Assembly: GCA_023213395.1 (NCBI GenBank)
Contig: CM041465.1
Location: forward strand, 66,967,741-67,031,740
DNA: 64,000 nt
DNA from: Cycas panzhihuaensis
Taxonomy: Eukaryota > Cycadophyta
Reading direction: 5' to 3'
Part shown: positions 20,001 through 32,184 of the stretch, piece after piece
Layout: every line of letters starts with the position of its first letter
How positions within the stretch are numbered: the stretch's first letter is position 1
The notes under the pieces: generated by a model
Told to the model about the DNA's origin: nothing
What the model saw: only the letters and a program-made list of their open reading frames with translations
Database searches by the model: none
Translations under genes and position numbers: made by a program

Positions 20001-20810
20001 AATACCAATTTCTTAATAATGTAACAAGGTGAAACCCTTATATATGCTATAGTATAAAAGTTTTATGTAGTATAAATCCTTAACATATAACCATTAATCA
20101 CCACAAGCCTTGAACATATCATATTAAATATGAATCCTTAATCGTAACTATCATACTTATGCCACAATATAATATATCTTCATATGTTACTAAATCTTAT
20201 CAAACATCAAACTCTAACATGCTTGTTAAAATAGATCTCACACAGACATCACACGTGATAAAACCTTAATTTCGTTATTTTTCAGTTCAAGCATTTATCA
20301 TACCTTCTAGTCACTTACTAAATTACCTATAATGGTTCATTGTTTGCATATTAGTCTACCATATATCAACTAGTATAGGCATGTTTCCTATATCACTTAT
20401 ATTGATGGAGTACTAGCTATTAACTTCTCATTTTGCTCTTATAGGGTGATCAATCCTATTTACATAATCTCTTATAGATGTACCATCAAGCACCTATATG
20501 TTTCATGAATATAAGAGCTCCACATGCATAATAGATATCCATAATAAGAAAATAAATGCATATTATACATCAATATAATGTCCTTTATTCAAAAGTATAT
20601 GGCTCTACTATGTGGCTCTCTTGAACTTTATCATACCCCTTTATTGGCTATATCTCATCAATATAATTAGTTTTTGGCTTTAAATCAACCTTTAATATTG
20701 ACTCTTGATGCTGACTCATACTAGATCTTACTAGGTCATGTTTAGTACTTGTAAAGAAAGTCCTAATGAGTGTTGATATTATTTTTTTATTTTATTTCCA
20801 TATTTTTGGC
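17061..20810. other. No gene recognised
   Basis: About 3.7 kb of AT-rich DNA with short frames only. Open stretches such as 17385-17603 have low-complexity composition and no recognisable domain. The one distinct structure is the hairpin at 18918-18990, listed separately. Confidence 0.5.
18918..18990. repeat. 73-nt two-step inverted repeat (hairpin)
   Basis: The outer arms TAAGCCCCTT (18918-18927) and AAGGGGCTTA (18981-18990) are perfect reverse complements. Inside them TGGTCACAT (18942-18950) and ATGTGACCA (18960-18968) form a second perfect stem around a 9-nt loop. The two intervening strands are unpaired and of similar length, about 14 and 12 nt. It stands out from the AT-rich background. 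It could be a small foldback element, a fragment of one, or a hairpin RNA; nothing nearby decides between these. Confidence 0.7.
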
Positions 20811-23323
20811 AACATAACCCTATCTATACATAAATCAAAATAACCTCCACATATTAAATTGACCTCTCCCCCACAAAAATAGAATACGAAAAGGAGGAGA
20901 ATAACACCTTAGTAAGGGTCTCCTTAAGGTGTTAAAAATCATAACTTTAATTTTACCAAGGGCTAGCACAAGTTTCTTATCATCATGAAATTAGGTTAAA
21001 GATAAATTAACTCTAGATTACTTTGGAGTGTTAGAGGGGAGTAATATGGTTAGAAAATAATAGTAAGGTGATAAAAGTTTCATACTTTAGATGGAACCAT
21101 CCACCCACAAAGTAATATATCCACTTCGCTGCTCTTGTTAATCAATGTAAGACCTAATACTATAGGAGAGAGACATAATTCTTATTTAACCCCATTGGTG
21201 ATATGAACTTTTGTGGAAAAGCATATGCCATATGAATCCATCAGAATGTTGTATCATATAAGATCATCATAGTCAAGATGATGCTTTGTGAAAAACTCGA
21301 AGCATGAAGCCTTTACAAAAAATGATGTCATAGAAGCGAGTTAAAGCCTTTTTGAAAATCTATAAAATAATAGTATATTTTTAAATTGGGGCTTTTTATT
21401 TCTCTTATTTTATTTATATAGAAAAAATATCTATATTCATTATCATTTGAATAATAGAGAGTACATATCGAAAACTATGATACAACTAACCTAACGAAAT
21501 AAGAAATAAGGCTACCATTTCCTATCTCTATATAAAGGAATGCCAAATGAAAAGACTAATAATAGACCTATAAAACACCAAAATTAATAAGTCAACTAAA
21601 ATAAGTAGGATTCTTGTAGTCCTCCTGGCTACATATCAACTCTTGCATTAGTTAAATAATCTTCTTATATATTAAATGCTCTAAGCATATGCATGAGTTG
21701 TACATCATAGAAATAAAAAAGTGGCAAAGTAGACTAATTGAGAAGTACCTTAACAATAACTTATTATGGCATTCATTGGCCATTAATAAAATTAGTCACT
21801 AGAAGGGAATCTCTCACCACCTAAATATGAGAAATACCATGATCTTTGGTAAGCACTTCCTCTAATTGATTCATGAAACTTTGTATTATTAGTAGTAATA
21901 TAACCTAAATCCTATGAGAACTCTTCTATCACAAACCCCTACTCATGATAATAATTCCTTCTTCTACTTTTCCTACATTTCCCTTAGAGGCCCCATTAAA
22001 GTAGAATCAGAAATAACCCTCTTGAATCAAAGGAGGAGAAGGGTTTGCCTTTTCTCTTTTTAACTTGAAGGTTAGTGAGATTTGATTAGTATAAAAAGGA
22101 ACTACATAAAACCTATGTTGTCATATGTAAGCTTGGTAATGTTTATGATTGATAGATCTAACGTTTTGGTTGCTAATCTAAAGAGTACCACACATTTGTT
22201 CCAATATTTGGAAGGATAAATGGACCTATATTAGAATAAACTTCCATTCCTAATAAGCTAAATCCATGAGGGAACAAATCTTGATAACAAATTCTAAAGA
22301 TATTTCAATGCTAGCTTTCCCTTTAAATAATGTGGATATTTATTTACCCACCCTTCCACAAGCCATGTAAATGTTGTAATTATAAAATCATTAAAAGTTC
22401 TATCCCTAATACATAAATGGATTTCTTCCACAGCTATTGGCTATACCCACAAGTTATAAAGAGATGTTATATATACTCCATATCACATTTATAAAGTGAA
22501 CACCAATGGTCCCATGATTCCTGTCTTAATTAGATTTTCCATAATAAGAACAACTTTATATAACTACTAGAAGGAGGTATTTACTTTGACAATGGTATGG
22601 TATTACCCCAAAGTTTTCCATTTTTATTTAGAGGTAATTACATCACTTTTTTCTTGCTTAATTAACCTAAGATAATAGGCAACCACATTATACTCCTCTG
22701 TATGAGAAATGTTTCCCTAAATAACAATTTCATCTTAATCCATAAGGATTATTTTCCTAGATTAAGTATATTAAGTAAATAAGAATAATCCTAGTGAAGG
22801 TCAAAACCTTATTACTACCATTGTATAGTAGGTTTTAACTTCCATATTATCAAATATGGATTCTCCCTAATATCTCTAGAAAAGAAGAAATCAAAATCCT
22901 ATAATATACCTTAGCTTTGCAACCATTACCAAAGGTTGGATAATTGATTACCATTTTGTAGTGATGACATTCCATGAATGACATCCATCTAAAGATTATC
23001 TCTATGTCCATTACTAAGCTTCCATGAGTAGGCTTCTTTAAGGAGGCCATTATATCACATATATGTAGATAAGTAGTTGACCCTTTTCTGACCTTGAATT
23101 TCTTTAAGAGAATTCAATAAACATGATCTCCATCTAAATACTTGGTAGTGGAGTAATGCTACCATATATAATCTTGATCTAGAATGAAATGCCATAATAA
23201 CTTAGCTCCATATGCTTTAGAAAACAAAGAAAGTCTCCAAACTCTTAATACCTCCTCGAAGTTAGGCCTACATATTTTCTTCTAAGAAAGTAAATGAAAT
23301 TTCTTTCTTTCCATAATTTTGGA
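20811..23323 (-). pseudogene. LINE ORF2 C-terminal part and 3' UTR, unit A1
   Basis: Read on the minus strand, the unit begins within the RT-connection region: KICRPNFEEVLRVWRLSLFS then KAYGAKLLWHF at about 23188-23282. It continues with SWKLSNGHRDNLWMD-type sequence near 22980-23040. A zf-RVT-like zinc region lies at about 22440-22510 (CDMEYI, stop, HLFITCGY). An RNase H region follows: YFNGASKGNVGK near 21980-22025 and VVRDSLLVTNFING near 21780-21820. These are the standard C-terminal domains of plant L1-type LINEs. The 20811-21700 part is non-coding, probably 3' UTR. Many stops are present and the 5' part of ORF2 is absent. Confidence 0.75.
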
Positions 23324-25560
23324 AACATAACCATATGTGTACATAAATCAAAATAACCTCCACATATTAAGTTGACTTCTCCCACACCAAAATAAAATAA
23401 AAAGAGAAGGAGAATAACACCTTAGTAAGGGCCTCCTGAAGGTGTTAAAAATTATAACTTTAGTTTTAGCAAGGGCTAGCACAAGTTTCTTGTTATCATA
23501 AAATTAGGTTAAAGATAAATAAACACTAGATTCCTTTGGAGTGTTAAAGACGAATAACATGGTTAGCAAATAATAGTAAGGTGATAAAAGTTTTATTCTT
23601 TAAATGGAACCATCCTCCTACAAACTAACCTCTCTAGTTCACTGCTCTTATTAATCAATGTAAGACCTAATATTATAGAAGAGAGATAGAATTCTTATTT
23701 GACCCCATTGGTGATATGAACCTCTATTGAAAAGCATGTGCCATACGAGTTGATATGAATGTTGTATCATATGAGATCATCATAGTCAAGATGATGCTTT
23801 ATGAAAAACTTGAAGCATGAAGCCTTTCCTAAAAATTATGTCATAGAAGTGAGTTAAAGCCTTTTTGAAAATCTATGAACCAATAGTATATTTACAAATG
23901 CAGCTTTTTATTTCTCTTATTTTATTTAGATAGAAAAAATGTCTACATTCATTATCATTTGAATAACAGAGAGTACATATCAAAAACTATGATATAACTA
24001 ACCCAACAAAATAAGAAATAAGGCTACTATTTCCTCTCTACATATAAAGGAATGCCAAATAAAAAGACTAATAATAGACCTATAAACCACCAAAATTAAT
24101 AAGTAAACTAAAAGAAGTAGCATTCCTATAGTCCTCTTTCCTACATATCCACTCTTATATTAGCTAGGTAATATGTTTGTCTATTGAATGTTCTAAGCAC
24201 ATGCATGAGTCATACATCATGGAAATAAAAGAGTGGCAAAGTAGACTAATTGAAAAGTATCCTAATAATAACTTATTATGGCATTCATTGGCCATTAATG
24301 AAATTAATCACTAGAAGGGAATCTATCACCACCTATATATAAGAAATACCATGATCTTTGGTAAGCGTGTCCTCCAATTAATTCATATGAAATTATGTAT
24401 TATTAGTAATAACATGGCCTAAATTCTATGAGAACTCTTCTATCACTAACCCCTACTCATTGATAATAACTCCTTCTCCTTCTTTTCCTAAATTCCCTTA
24501 GAGGACCCATTAAAGTAGAATAAAAAATAACCCTCTAGAATCAAAGGAGGAGAAAGGTTTGACTTTTTTCTTTTAAACTTGAATGGTAGTGAGATTTGAT
24601 TAGAATAAAAAGGAGCTACATAAAATCTATCCCATGATATGTAAGCTTGATAATGTTTAAGATCAATAGATCTAAAGTTTTGGTTGCTAATGTAAAGAGT
24701 ACCACATATTTTTTTCCAACATTTAGAAGGAGAAATGGACCTATATTAGAATAAAATTCTATTCCTAATAAGCCAAATCTATGAGGGAACAAATCTTGAT
24801 AATAAATAGAAAAGATATTTCAATGCTAGTTTTCCCTTTAAAGAATGTGGATATTTATTTACCCATCCTTCTATAAGCCATGTAAACATTGTAATTATAA
24901 AAGCATTAAAATTATATCCCTAACACATAAATGGCTTCTTCCATACCTATTGGGTATACTGGCAAGCTATGAAGAAATGTTATATATGCTCCATATCATA
25001 TTTGCAAAGTGAACACCAAATGGTCCTATGATTCCCCTCTTAATTGGATTTTCCACAATAAGAACAATTTCATATTCCAACAACTAGAAGAATTTATTTA
25101 CTTTAGTAATGGAACGGTATTACCCCAAAGTTTTCCATTTTTATTTAAAGGAAATTACATCATTTTTTTTCTTGTATAGATAACCTAAGATAGCATGCAT
25201 GCACATTATGCTCTCCTATACTAGAAATGCTTCCTTAAATAATAATGTCCTCGTAATCCATAAGGATTATTTTTCTAGATCAAGTATACTATGTAAATAA
25301 GAATAATCCTAGTAAAGATAAGAATCTAATTACAACCATTGCATAGTAGGTTTTAACTTCCATATTAACAAATATGCATTCTTCTTAATATCTCTAGAGA
25401 AGAAGAAATCAGAAACCTATAAAATACCTTAGCTTTATAACCATTACCAAATGTTTGATAATTGATTACCATTTTGTAGTGATGATCTTACATGAATAAC
25501 ATCCATCTAAATATTATCTCTATGTCTATTACTAAGCCTTCATGAGTAGACTTCTTTAAA
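23324..25560 (-). pseudogene. LINE ORF2 C-terminal part, unit B1
   Basis: Unit B1 has the same layout as A1 but clearly diverged from it. The zinc region is better kept, reading CSLCKYDMEHI, stop, then HFFIACQYTQ near 24945-25010 with the CX2C pair intact. The RNase H block lies near 24488-24540. The upstream (5') end is cut at 25560, where a copia LTR begins; A1 extends about 270 bp further at the aligned position. The downstream end abuts A1 without an A-rich tail, so A1 and B1 are joined by tandem duplication rather than by two separate insertions. Confidence 0.75.
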
Positions 25561-25568
25561 GTATTAGG

Positions 25569-25862
25569 TGTAATACCCAATTACATTAACCTTATGGTAA
25601 CTCTCTCCATTTCATGTATTTATATTAAAGTTGTGGGCCTCCCTGATATGTGTGCCACCTCTAAGTAAACCAATGGGGTTCTTTCACTAGTGGTGAGCAT
25701 GTATTATAAGTATATACTCTTCATTATTCCTAATTGAGTTTTGGTTAATTCTCCACACATTGTATTTATTGTTGTACATACTTCATTCTTTTGTACTTTA
25801 TTGCGTTATTTATTTACTCACCATTAGGGTTTTATATGATTATTGTATTTCTAATTCTAACA
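25569..25862 (+). repeat. LTR of a truncated copia element
   Basis: The block starts TGTAATACCCAATTAC and ends AATTCTAACA, with TG...CA ends, and is about 294 bp long. It is directly followed by a PBS-like site at 25863. This is a 5' LTR in plus orientation. No 3' LTR was found: the sequence after it runs only to about 26710, where LINE unit A2 begins. It interrupts the LINE homology of unit B1. Confidence 0.7.
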
Positions 25863-25874
25863 TGGTATTATAGC
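25863..25874 (+). other. Primer binding site of the truncated copia element
   Basis: TGGTATTATAGC follows the LTR end with no gap, a slightly altered form of the initiator tRNA-Met type site. Confidence 0.7.
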
Positions 25875-26715
25875 CCAAGGTTAATCATTGAGGACACCAT
25901 TACAAACCTTAGTACATGTTGTCCTTGATTTAGAGCTTCTAAGCCTTATAAATTTTTTGATTTGTCTACTTGGTGATTGTGTCAAGTTGAAGATCATTTC
26001 AAGTTACATCTTATGCATATTTTGTTATGGGATTGTTATCAAGTTTTGAAGGGCTATTTTTGATATTGATGAGAGTCTATTTTGAAACTCATTTTGAAAA
26101 TTTTGAAGCTTGTTGAAGCTATTCAAATGGACATCTTCCACGCATACGGTGCCACAATAATATTGCATGTAGGTGAAAGTCCACAAAAGCTCATGTACAT
26201 ATTCTAATTATTGGAAGACCATCTCTGTTGCACATCAGTGGACAAGAATGCAACCAAATCATTGACAATAGTTGAGAGAGAGTCCTTCTTATCCAAGAGT
26301 GACTCTATTTCAAAATTTTTTTTGTAGATCTACAAGTAGATAAAGATACTATATTATTTCTAGTGATAAATACTCTCTTTGTGACTTACTGTATTTGAAA
26401 AAAAAAAAAAAAAAAACTATATTTAAGGCCTTCAAATCTGGCCTATGTTATTATGTATTTTTTTTTAAAAGAGAGGGCTACCAAGTTATTAATAAGTATG
26501 TCGAATCCATGGAGGGGTCTATGTTTTTGCACTTATGTTTCTATGTATGTAGTTGAGCAGACTTGTAAAAGGATCCTTACCATAACCAAAAGTATAAAAG
26601 GGCTTCAATGAGATGGGAAAAGAATACAAAAAAGCCATGTGGTTTTCTTACTAATTTTATGCACTGTACCTCTCTCATAGATGTTATAGATGTCATTCTA
26701 TAATGTCATTTTAGC
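25875..26715 (+). mobile_element. Internal remnant of the truncated copia element
   Basis: About 840 bp between the PBS and LINE unit A2. No gag motif is recognisable, so only leader sequence may remain. It contains a 21-base A run at 26398-26418. Its right end is the breakpoint at which the second AB block starts. Confidence 0.45.
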
Positions 26716-29230
26716 AGCATAACCCTATCTATACATAAATCAAAATAACCTCCACATATTAAATTGACCTCTCCCCCACAAAAATACAATAAAAAAAGGA
26801 GGAGAATAACACCTTAGTAAGGGTCTCCTAAAGGTGTTAAATATTATAACTTTAATTTTACCAAGGGCTAGCACAAGTTTCTTATCATCATGAAATTAGG
26901 TTAAAGATAAATTAACTCTAGATTACTTTGGAGTGTTAGAGGGGAGTAATATGGTTAGAAAATAGTAAGGTGATAAAAGTTTTATGCTTTAGATGGAACC
27001 ATCTGCCCACAAAGTAACATGTCCACTTTGCTGCTCTTATTAATCAATGTAAGACCTAATACTATAGGAGAGAGACATAATTCTTATTTAACCCCATTAG
27101 TGATATGAACCATTGTGGAAAAGCGTATGGCATATGAATCCATCAAAATGTTGTATCATATAAGATCATCATAGTCAAGATGATGCTTTGTGAAAAACTT
27201 GAAGCATGAAGCCTTTCCAAAAAATGATGTCATAGAAGTGAGTTAAAGCCTTTTTTAAAATCTATAAAATAATAGTATATTTTCAAATTGGGGCTTTTTA
27301 TTTCTCTTATTTTATTTAAATAGAAAAAATATCTATATTCATTATCATTTGAATAATAGAGAGTACATATCAAAAACTATGTTACAACTAACCTAACAAA
27401 ATAAGAAATAAGGCTACCATTTCCTATCTCTATATAAAGGAATGCCAAATGAAAAGACTAATAATAGACCTATAAAACACCAAAATTAATAAGTCAACTA
27501 AAATAAGTAGGATTCTTGTAGTCCTCCTAGCTACATATCAACTCTTGCATTAGCTAAGTAATCTTCTTGTGTATTAAATGCTCTGAGCATATGCATAAGT
27601 TGTACATCATAGAAATAAAAAAGTGGCAAAGTAGACTAATTGAGAAGTACCTTAACAATAACTTATTATGGCATTCATTGGCCATTAATCAAATTAGTCA
27701 CTAGAAGGGAACCTCTCACCACCTAAATATCAGAAATACCATGAAATTTGGTAAGTACTTCCTCTAATTGATTCATGAAACTTTGTATTATTAGTAGTAA
27801 TATAACCTAAATCCTATGAGAACTCTTCTATAACTAACCCCTACTCATTGATAATAATTCCTTCTCCTACTTTTCCTACATTTCCCTTAGAGGCCCCATT
27901 AAAGTAGAATCAGAAATAACCCTCTTGAATCAAAGGAGGAGAAGGTTTTGTGTTTTCTCTTTTTAACTTGAAGGTTACTGAGATTTGATTAGTATAAAAA
28001 GGAACTACATAAAACCTCTGTTATCATATGTAAGCTTGGTAATGTTTATGATTGATAGATCTAACGTTTTGGTTGCTAATCTAAAGAGTACCACACATTT
28101 GTTCCAACATTTGGAAGGATAACTGGACCTATATTAGAATAAACTTCCATTCCTAATAAGCTAAATCCATGAGGGAACAAATCTTGATAACAAATTCTAA
28201 AGATATTTCAATGCTAGCTTTCCCTTTAAATAATGTGGATATTTATTTACCCACCCTTCGACAAGCCATGTAAATGTTGTAATTATAAAATCATTAAAAG
28301 TTCTATCCCTTACACATAAATGGCTTTCTTCCATACCTATTGGCTATACTGACAAGCTATAAAGAGATGCTATATATACTCCATATCACATTTATGAAGT
28401 GAACACCAATGGTCCCATGATTTCCGTCTTAATTAGATTTTCCATAATAAGAACAACTTTATATTACAACTACTAGAAGGAGGTATTTACTTTAACAATG
28501 GTACGGTATTACCTCAAAGTTTTCCATTTTTATTTATAGGTAATTACATCACTTTTTTCTTGCTTAATTAACCTAAGATAACAAGCAACCACATTATACT
28601 CCTCTATACGAGAAATGTTTCCCTAAATAATAATTTCATCCTAATCCATAAGGATTATTTTCCTAGATCAAGTATATTAAGTAAATAAGAATAATCGTAG
28701 TGAAGGTAAGAATCTTATTACTACCATTGTATAGTAGGTTTTAACTTCCATATTATCAAATCTGGATTCTCCCTAATATCTTTAGAAGAGAAGAAATCAA
28801 AATCCTATAATATACCTTAGCTTTACAACCATTACCAAATGTTGGATAATTGATTACCATTTTGTAGTGATGACATTCCATGAATAACATCCATCTAAAG
28901 ATTATCTCTATGTCCATTACTAAGCTTCCATGAGTAGGCTTCTCTTAAGGAGGCCATTATATCACACATATATAGATAAGTAGTTGACCCATTTTTGACC
29001 TTGAATTTCTTTAAGAGAATTCAATAAACATGATCTCTATCTAAATACTTGGTAGTGGAGTAATGCTACCATATATAATCTTGATCTAGAATGAAATGCC
29101 ATAATAACTTAGCTCCATATGCTTTAGAAAACAAAGAAAGTCTCCAAACTCTTAATACCTCCTCAAAATTAGGCCTACATATTTTCTTCTAAGAAAGTAA
29201 ATGAAATTTCTTCCTTTCCATAATTTTGGA
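26716..29230 (-). pseudogene. LINE ORF2 C-terminal part and 3' UTR, unit A2
   Basis: This near-duplicate of A1 differs by scattered substitutions and small indels. The same domains are visible on the minus strand: RT-connection region near 29095-29190, zinc region near 28340-28410 reading CSLHKCDMEYI, stop, HLFIACQYSQ, and RNase H near 27690-27940. The stop inside the zinc region is TAG here and TAA in A1. Both fit decay from a TGG codon present in the source copy. Confidence 0.75.
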
Positions 29231-31362
29231 AGCATAACCCTATGTGTACATAAATCAAAATAACCTCTACATATTAAATTGACTTCTCCCACACCAAAAT
29301 AAAATAAAAAGAGAAGGAGAATAACACCTTAGCAAGGGCCTCCTGAAGGTGTTGAAATTTATAACTTTCGTTTTAGCAAGGGCTAGCACAAGTTTCTTAT
29401 CATCATAAAATTAGGTTAAAGATAAATAAACACTAGATTCCTTTGGAGTGTTAAATAGGAATAGCATGGTTAGAAAATAATAGTAAGGTGATAAAAGTTT
29501 TATACTTTAAATGGAACCATCCTCCTGTAAGGTAACCTATCTAGTTCATTGCTCTTATTAATCAATGTAAAACCTAATATTATAGGAGAGAGATAGAATT
29601 CTTATTCGACCCCATTGGTGATATGAACCTCTATTGAAAAGCACGTGCCATACGAGTTTATCTGAATGTTGTATCATATGAGATCATCATAGTCAAGATG
29701 ATGCTTTATGAAAAACTTGAAGCATGAAGCCTTTCCTAAAAATTATGTCATAGAAGTGAGTTAAAGCCTTTTTGAAAATCTATGCATCAATTGTATATTT
29801 TCAAATGGGAGCTTTTTATTTCTCTTACTTTATTTTTAGATAGGAAAAATGTCTGCATTCATTATCATTTGAATAACAGAGAGTTCATGTCAAAAACTAT
29901 GATATAACTAACCCAACAAAACAACAAATAAGGCTACTATTTCCTCTCTACATATAAAGGAATGCCAAATAAAAAGACTAATAATAGACCTATAAACCAC
30001 CAAAATTAACAAGTAAACTAAAAGAAGTAGCATTCCTATAGTCCTCTCTCCTACATATCCACTCTTATATTAGCTAGGTAATATGTTTGTCTATTGAATG
30101 TTCTAAGCACATGCATGAGTCATACAACATGGAAATAAAAGAGTGGCAAAGTAGACTAATTGAAAAGTATCCTAATAATAACTTATTATGGCATTCATTA
30201 CCCATCAATGAAATTAGTCACTAGAAGGGAATCTATCACCACCTATATATAAGAAATACCATGATCTTTGGTAAGCATGTCCTGCAATTGATTCATATGA
30301 AATTATGTGTTATTAGTAATAACATAACCTAAATTCTATGAGAACTCTGCTATCACTAACCCCTACTCATTGATAATAACTCCTTCTCCTTCTTTTCCTA
30401 AATTCCCTTAGAGGACCCATTAAAGTAGAATAAAAAATAACCCTCTAGAATCAAAGGAGGAGAAAGGTTTGACTTTTTTCTTTTAAACTTGAATGGTAGC
30501 GAGATTTGATTGGAATAAAAGGGAGCTACATAAAATCTCTCCTATGATATGTAAGCTTGCTAATGTTTAAGATCAATAGATCTAAAGTTTTGGTTGCTAA
30601 TGTAAAGAGTACCACATATTTTTTTCCAACATTTAGAAGGAGAAATGGACCTATATTAGAATAAAATTCTATTCCTAATAAGCCAAATCTATGAGGGAAC
30701 AAATCTTGATAATAAATAGAAAAGATATTTCAATGCTAGCTTTCCCTTTAAAGAATGTGGATATTTATTTACCCATCCTTCTATAAACCATGTAAACATT
30801 GTAATTATAAAAGCATTAAAAATTATATCCCTAACACATAAATGGCTTCTTCCATACCTATTGGGTATACTGGCAAGCTATGAAGAGATTTCATATATGC
30901 TCCATATCATATTTGCAAAGTGAACACCAAATGGTCCCATGATTCCCCTCTTAATTAGATTTTCCACAAGAAGAACAATTTCACATTACAACAACTAGAA
31001 GAATGTATTTACTTTAGCAATGGAATAGTATTACCCCAAAGTTTTCCATTTTTATTTAAAGGCAATTACATCATTTTTTTTCTTGCATAGATAACCTAAG
31101 ATAGCATGCATGCACATTATGCTCTCCTATACTAGAAATACTTCCTTAAATAACAATGTCCTCCTAATCCATAAGGATTATTTTCCTAGATCAAGTATAC
31201 TATGTAAATAAGAATAATCCTAGTAAAGATAAGAATCTAATTACTACCATTGCATAGTAGGTTTTAACTTCTATATTAACAAATATGCATTCTTCTTAAT
31301 ATCTCTAGAGAAGAAGAAATTAGAAACCTATAAAATACCTTAGCTCTGTAACCATTACCAAA
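29231..31362 (-). pseudogene. LINE ORF2 C-terminal part, unit B2
   Basis: This near-duplicate of B1 ends near 31362, after which the sequence departs from B1. The zinc region near 30855-30925 carries the stop as TGA where B1 has TAA. RNase H lies near 30165-30465. It shares with B1 the substitutions that distinguish B from A, which supports block duplication of AB. Confidence 0.75.
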
Positions 31363-31773
31363 TTTCATGACTACTATGAAAGAAATCATATGGTAAATCA
31401 TTCACCAAAACTGAGTTTGAGCTAGTGTTAATGCACACACTTACCCATTAAGCTTAATATCTAGAAAACCCTACTTTATCCAAAACTTAAAGAAGGAAAT
31501 TATTGATAATTACCTTTACGCCATTGAAACTCCTTACACTCAATAAAGACCATGGTATACTATGTTCAAGGCTAATGCAAGGGCAATGACAATAGTGGGG
31601 GTTATAAAGACATTACTTTTATAAGGGTGTTTTTCTTTCATAAAATAGTGAAAAGGTATATATCTTTTGTCATTAAGATTTTTTTAAAATTTGCATGTAT
31701 TAAACAATTGATAAAATGAATGGTGATATGCCCAAGATATTAATGTTGTAAGATGATAGAAGTAAGTGAACCA
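31363..31773. other. Gap without recognised feature
   Basis: About 410 bp of unique AT-rich sequence between the end of the LINE array and the next LTR element. No coding frame or repeat is evident. Confidence 0.5.
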
Positions 31774-32172
31774 TGTTAGAGTATAATGTTTAATGTTATA
31801 TATATCTAAGTAAAGTGAGTCTTAGGGTCAATAGTCATAGTCCTAAGTACTAGGGTCTAAGAGTCATTTATTATTATAATATTATGTAGGAAGATAAAAG
31901 CTTATTGGTTAAGTTAGTTGGTGTAATGTCATTGGCTAGATTAGAGGTAATTGTCTCATATACATTATGACTCTTGTATATTCTCCCCCCTATTTTGTAC
32001 ATAAAGGTGGTTGAGGTAGTATATGTAATCATGCCATCATCAAGGCTCATGTTGACTCTATGGTGCTTTGGTATGCTAATGTATTCTAATTATGTTGAGT
32101 TAATATACTTTGATATTTGCCTATTGATTGATTGATGTTGTTGATCCATTCTTTCCATATTATAATCTAATA
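31774..32172 (+). repeat. 5' LTR of the pol-less element
   Basis: It is 399 bp, starts TGTTAGAGTATAATG, and ends TATAATCTAATA where the 3' copy ends TATAATCTAACA, so the terminal CA has decayed to TA. It aligns along its whole length with 36036-36434. Confidence 0.93.
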
Positions 32173-32184
32173 TGGTATTAGAGC
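32173..32184 (+). other. Primer binding site of the pol-less element
   Basis: TGGTATTAGAGC, one transition from the perfect initiator tRNA-Met complement, lies directly after the LTR. This suggests a copia-type replication partner. Confidence 0.85.

Larger units (their letters stand above)
20811..31362 (-). repeat. Tandem array of four LINE 3' segments (A-B-A-B)
   Basis: The same opening (AACATAACC, then TACATAAATCAAAATAACC) recurs at 20811, 23324, 26716 and 29231. Spacing A-to-B is 2,513 and 2,515 bp; spacing A-to-A is 5,905 and B-to-B 5,907 bp. A1 resembles A2, and B1 resembles B2, more closely than A resembles B, so an AB pair formed first and was then duplicated as a block of about 5.9 kb, including the truncated copia LTR at 25569. 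The second block stops near 31362, about 100 bp short of where B1's LINE homology ends. All units encode, on the minus strand, the C-terminal part of an L1-type ORF2. Confidence 0.85.

Noticed and set aside
22850-23050. Possible small host gene on the minus strand
   Set aside because: The sequence around it (KLLWHF, SWKLSNGH, CX2C...H...C) fits the C-terminal part of LINE ORF2, and it recurs in the tandem units.
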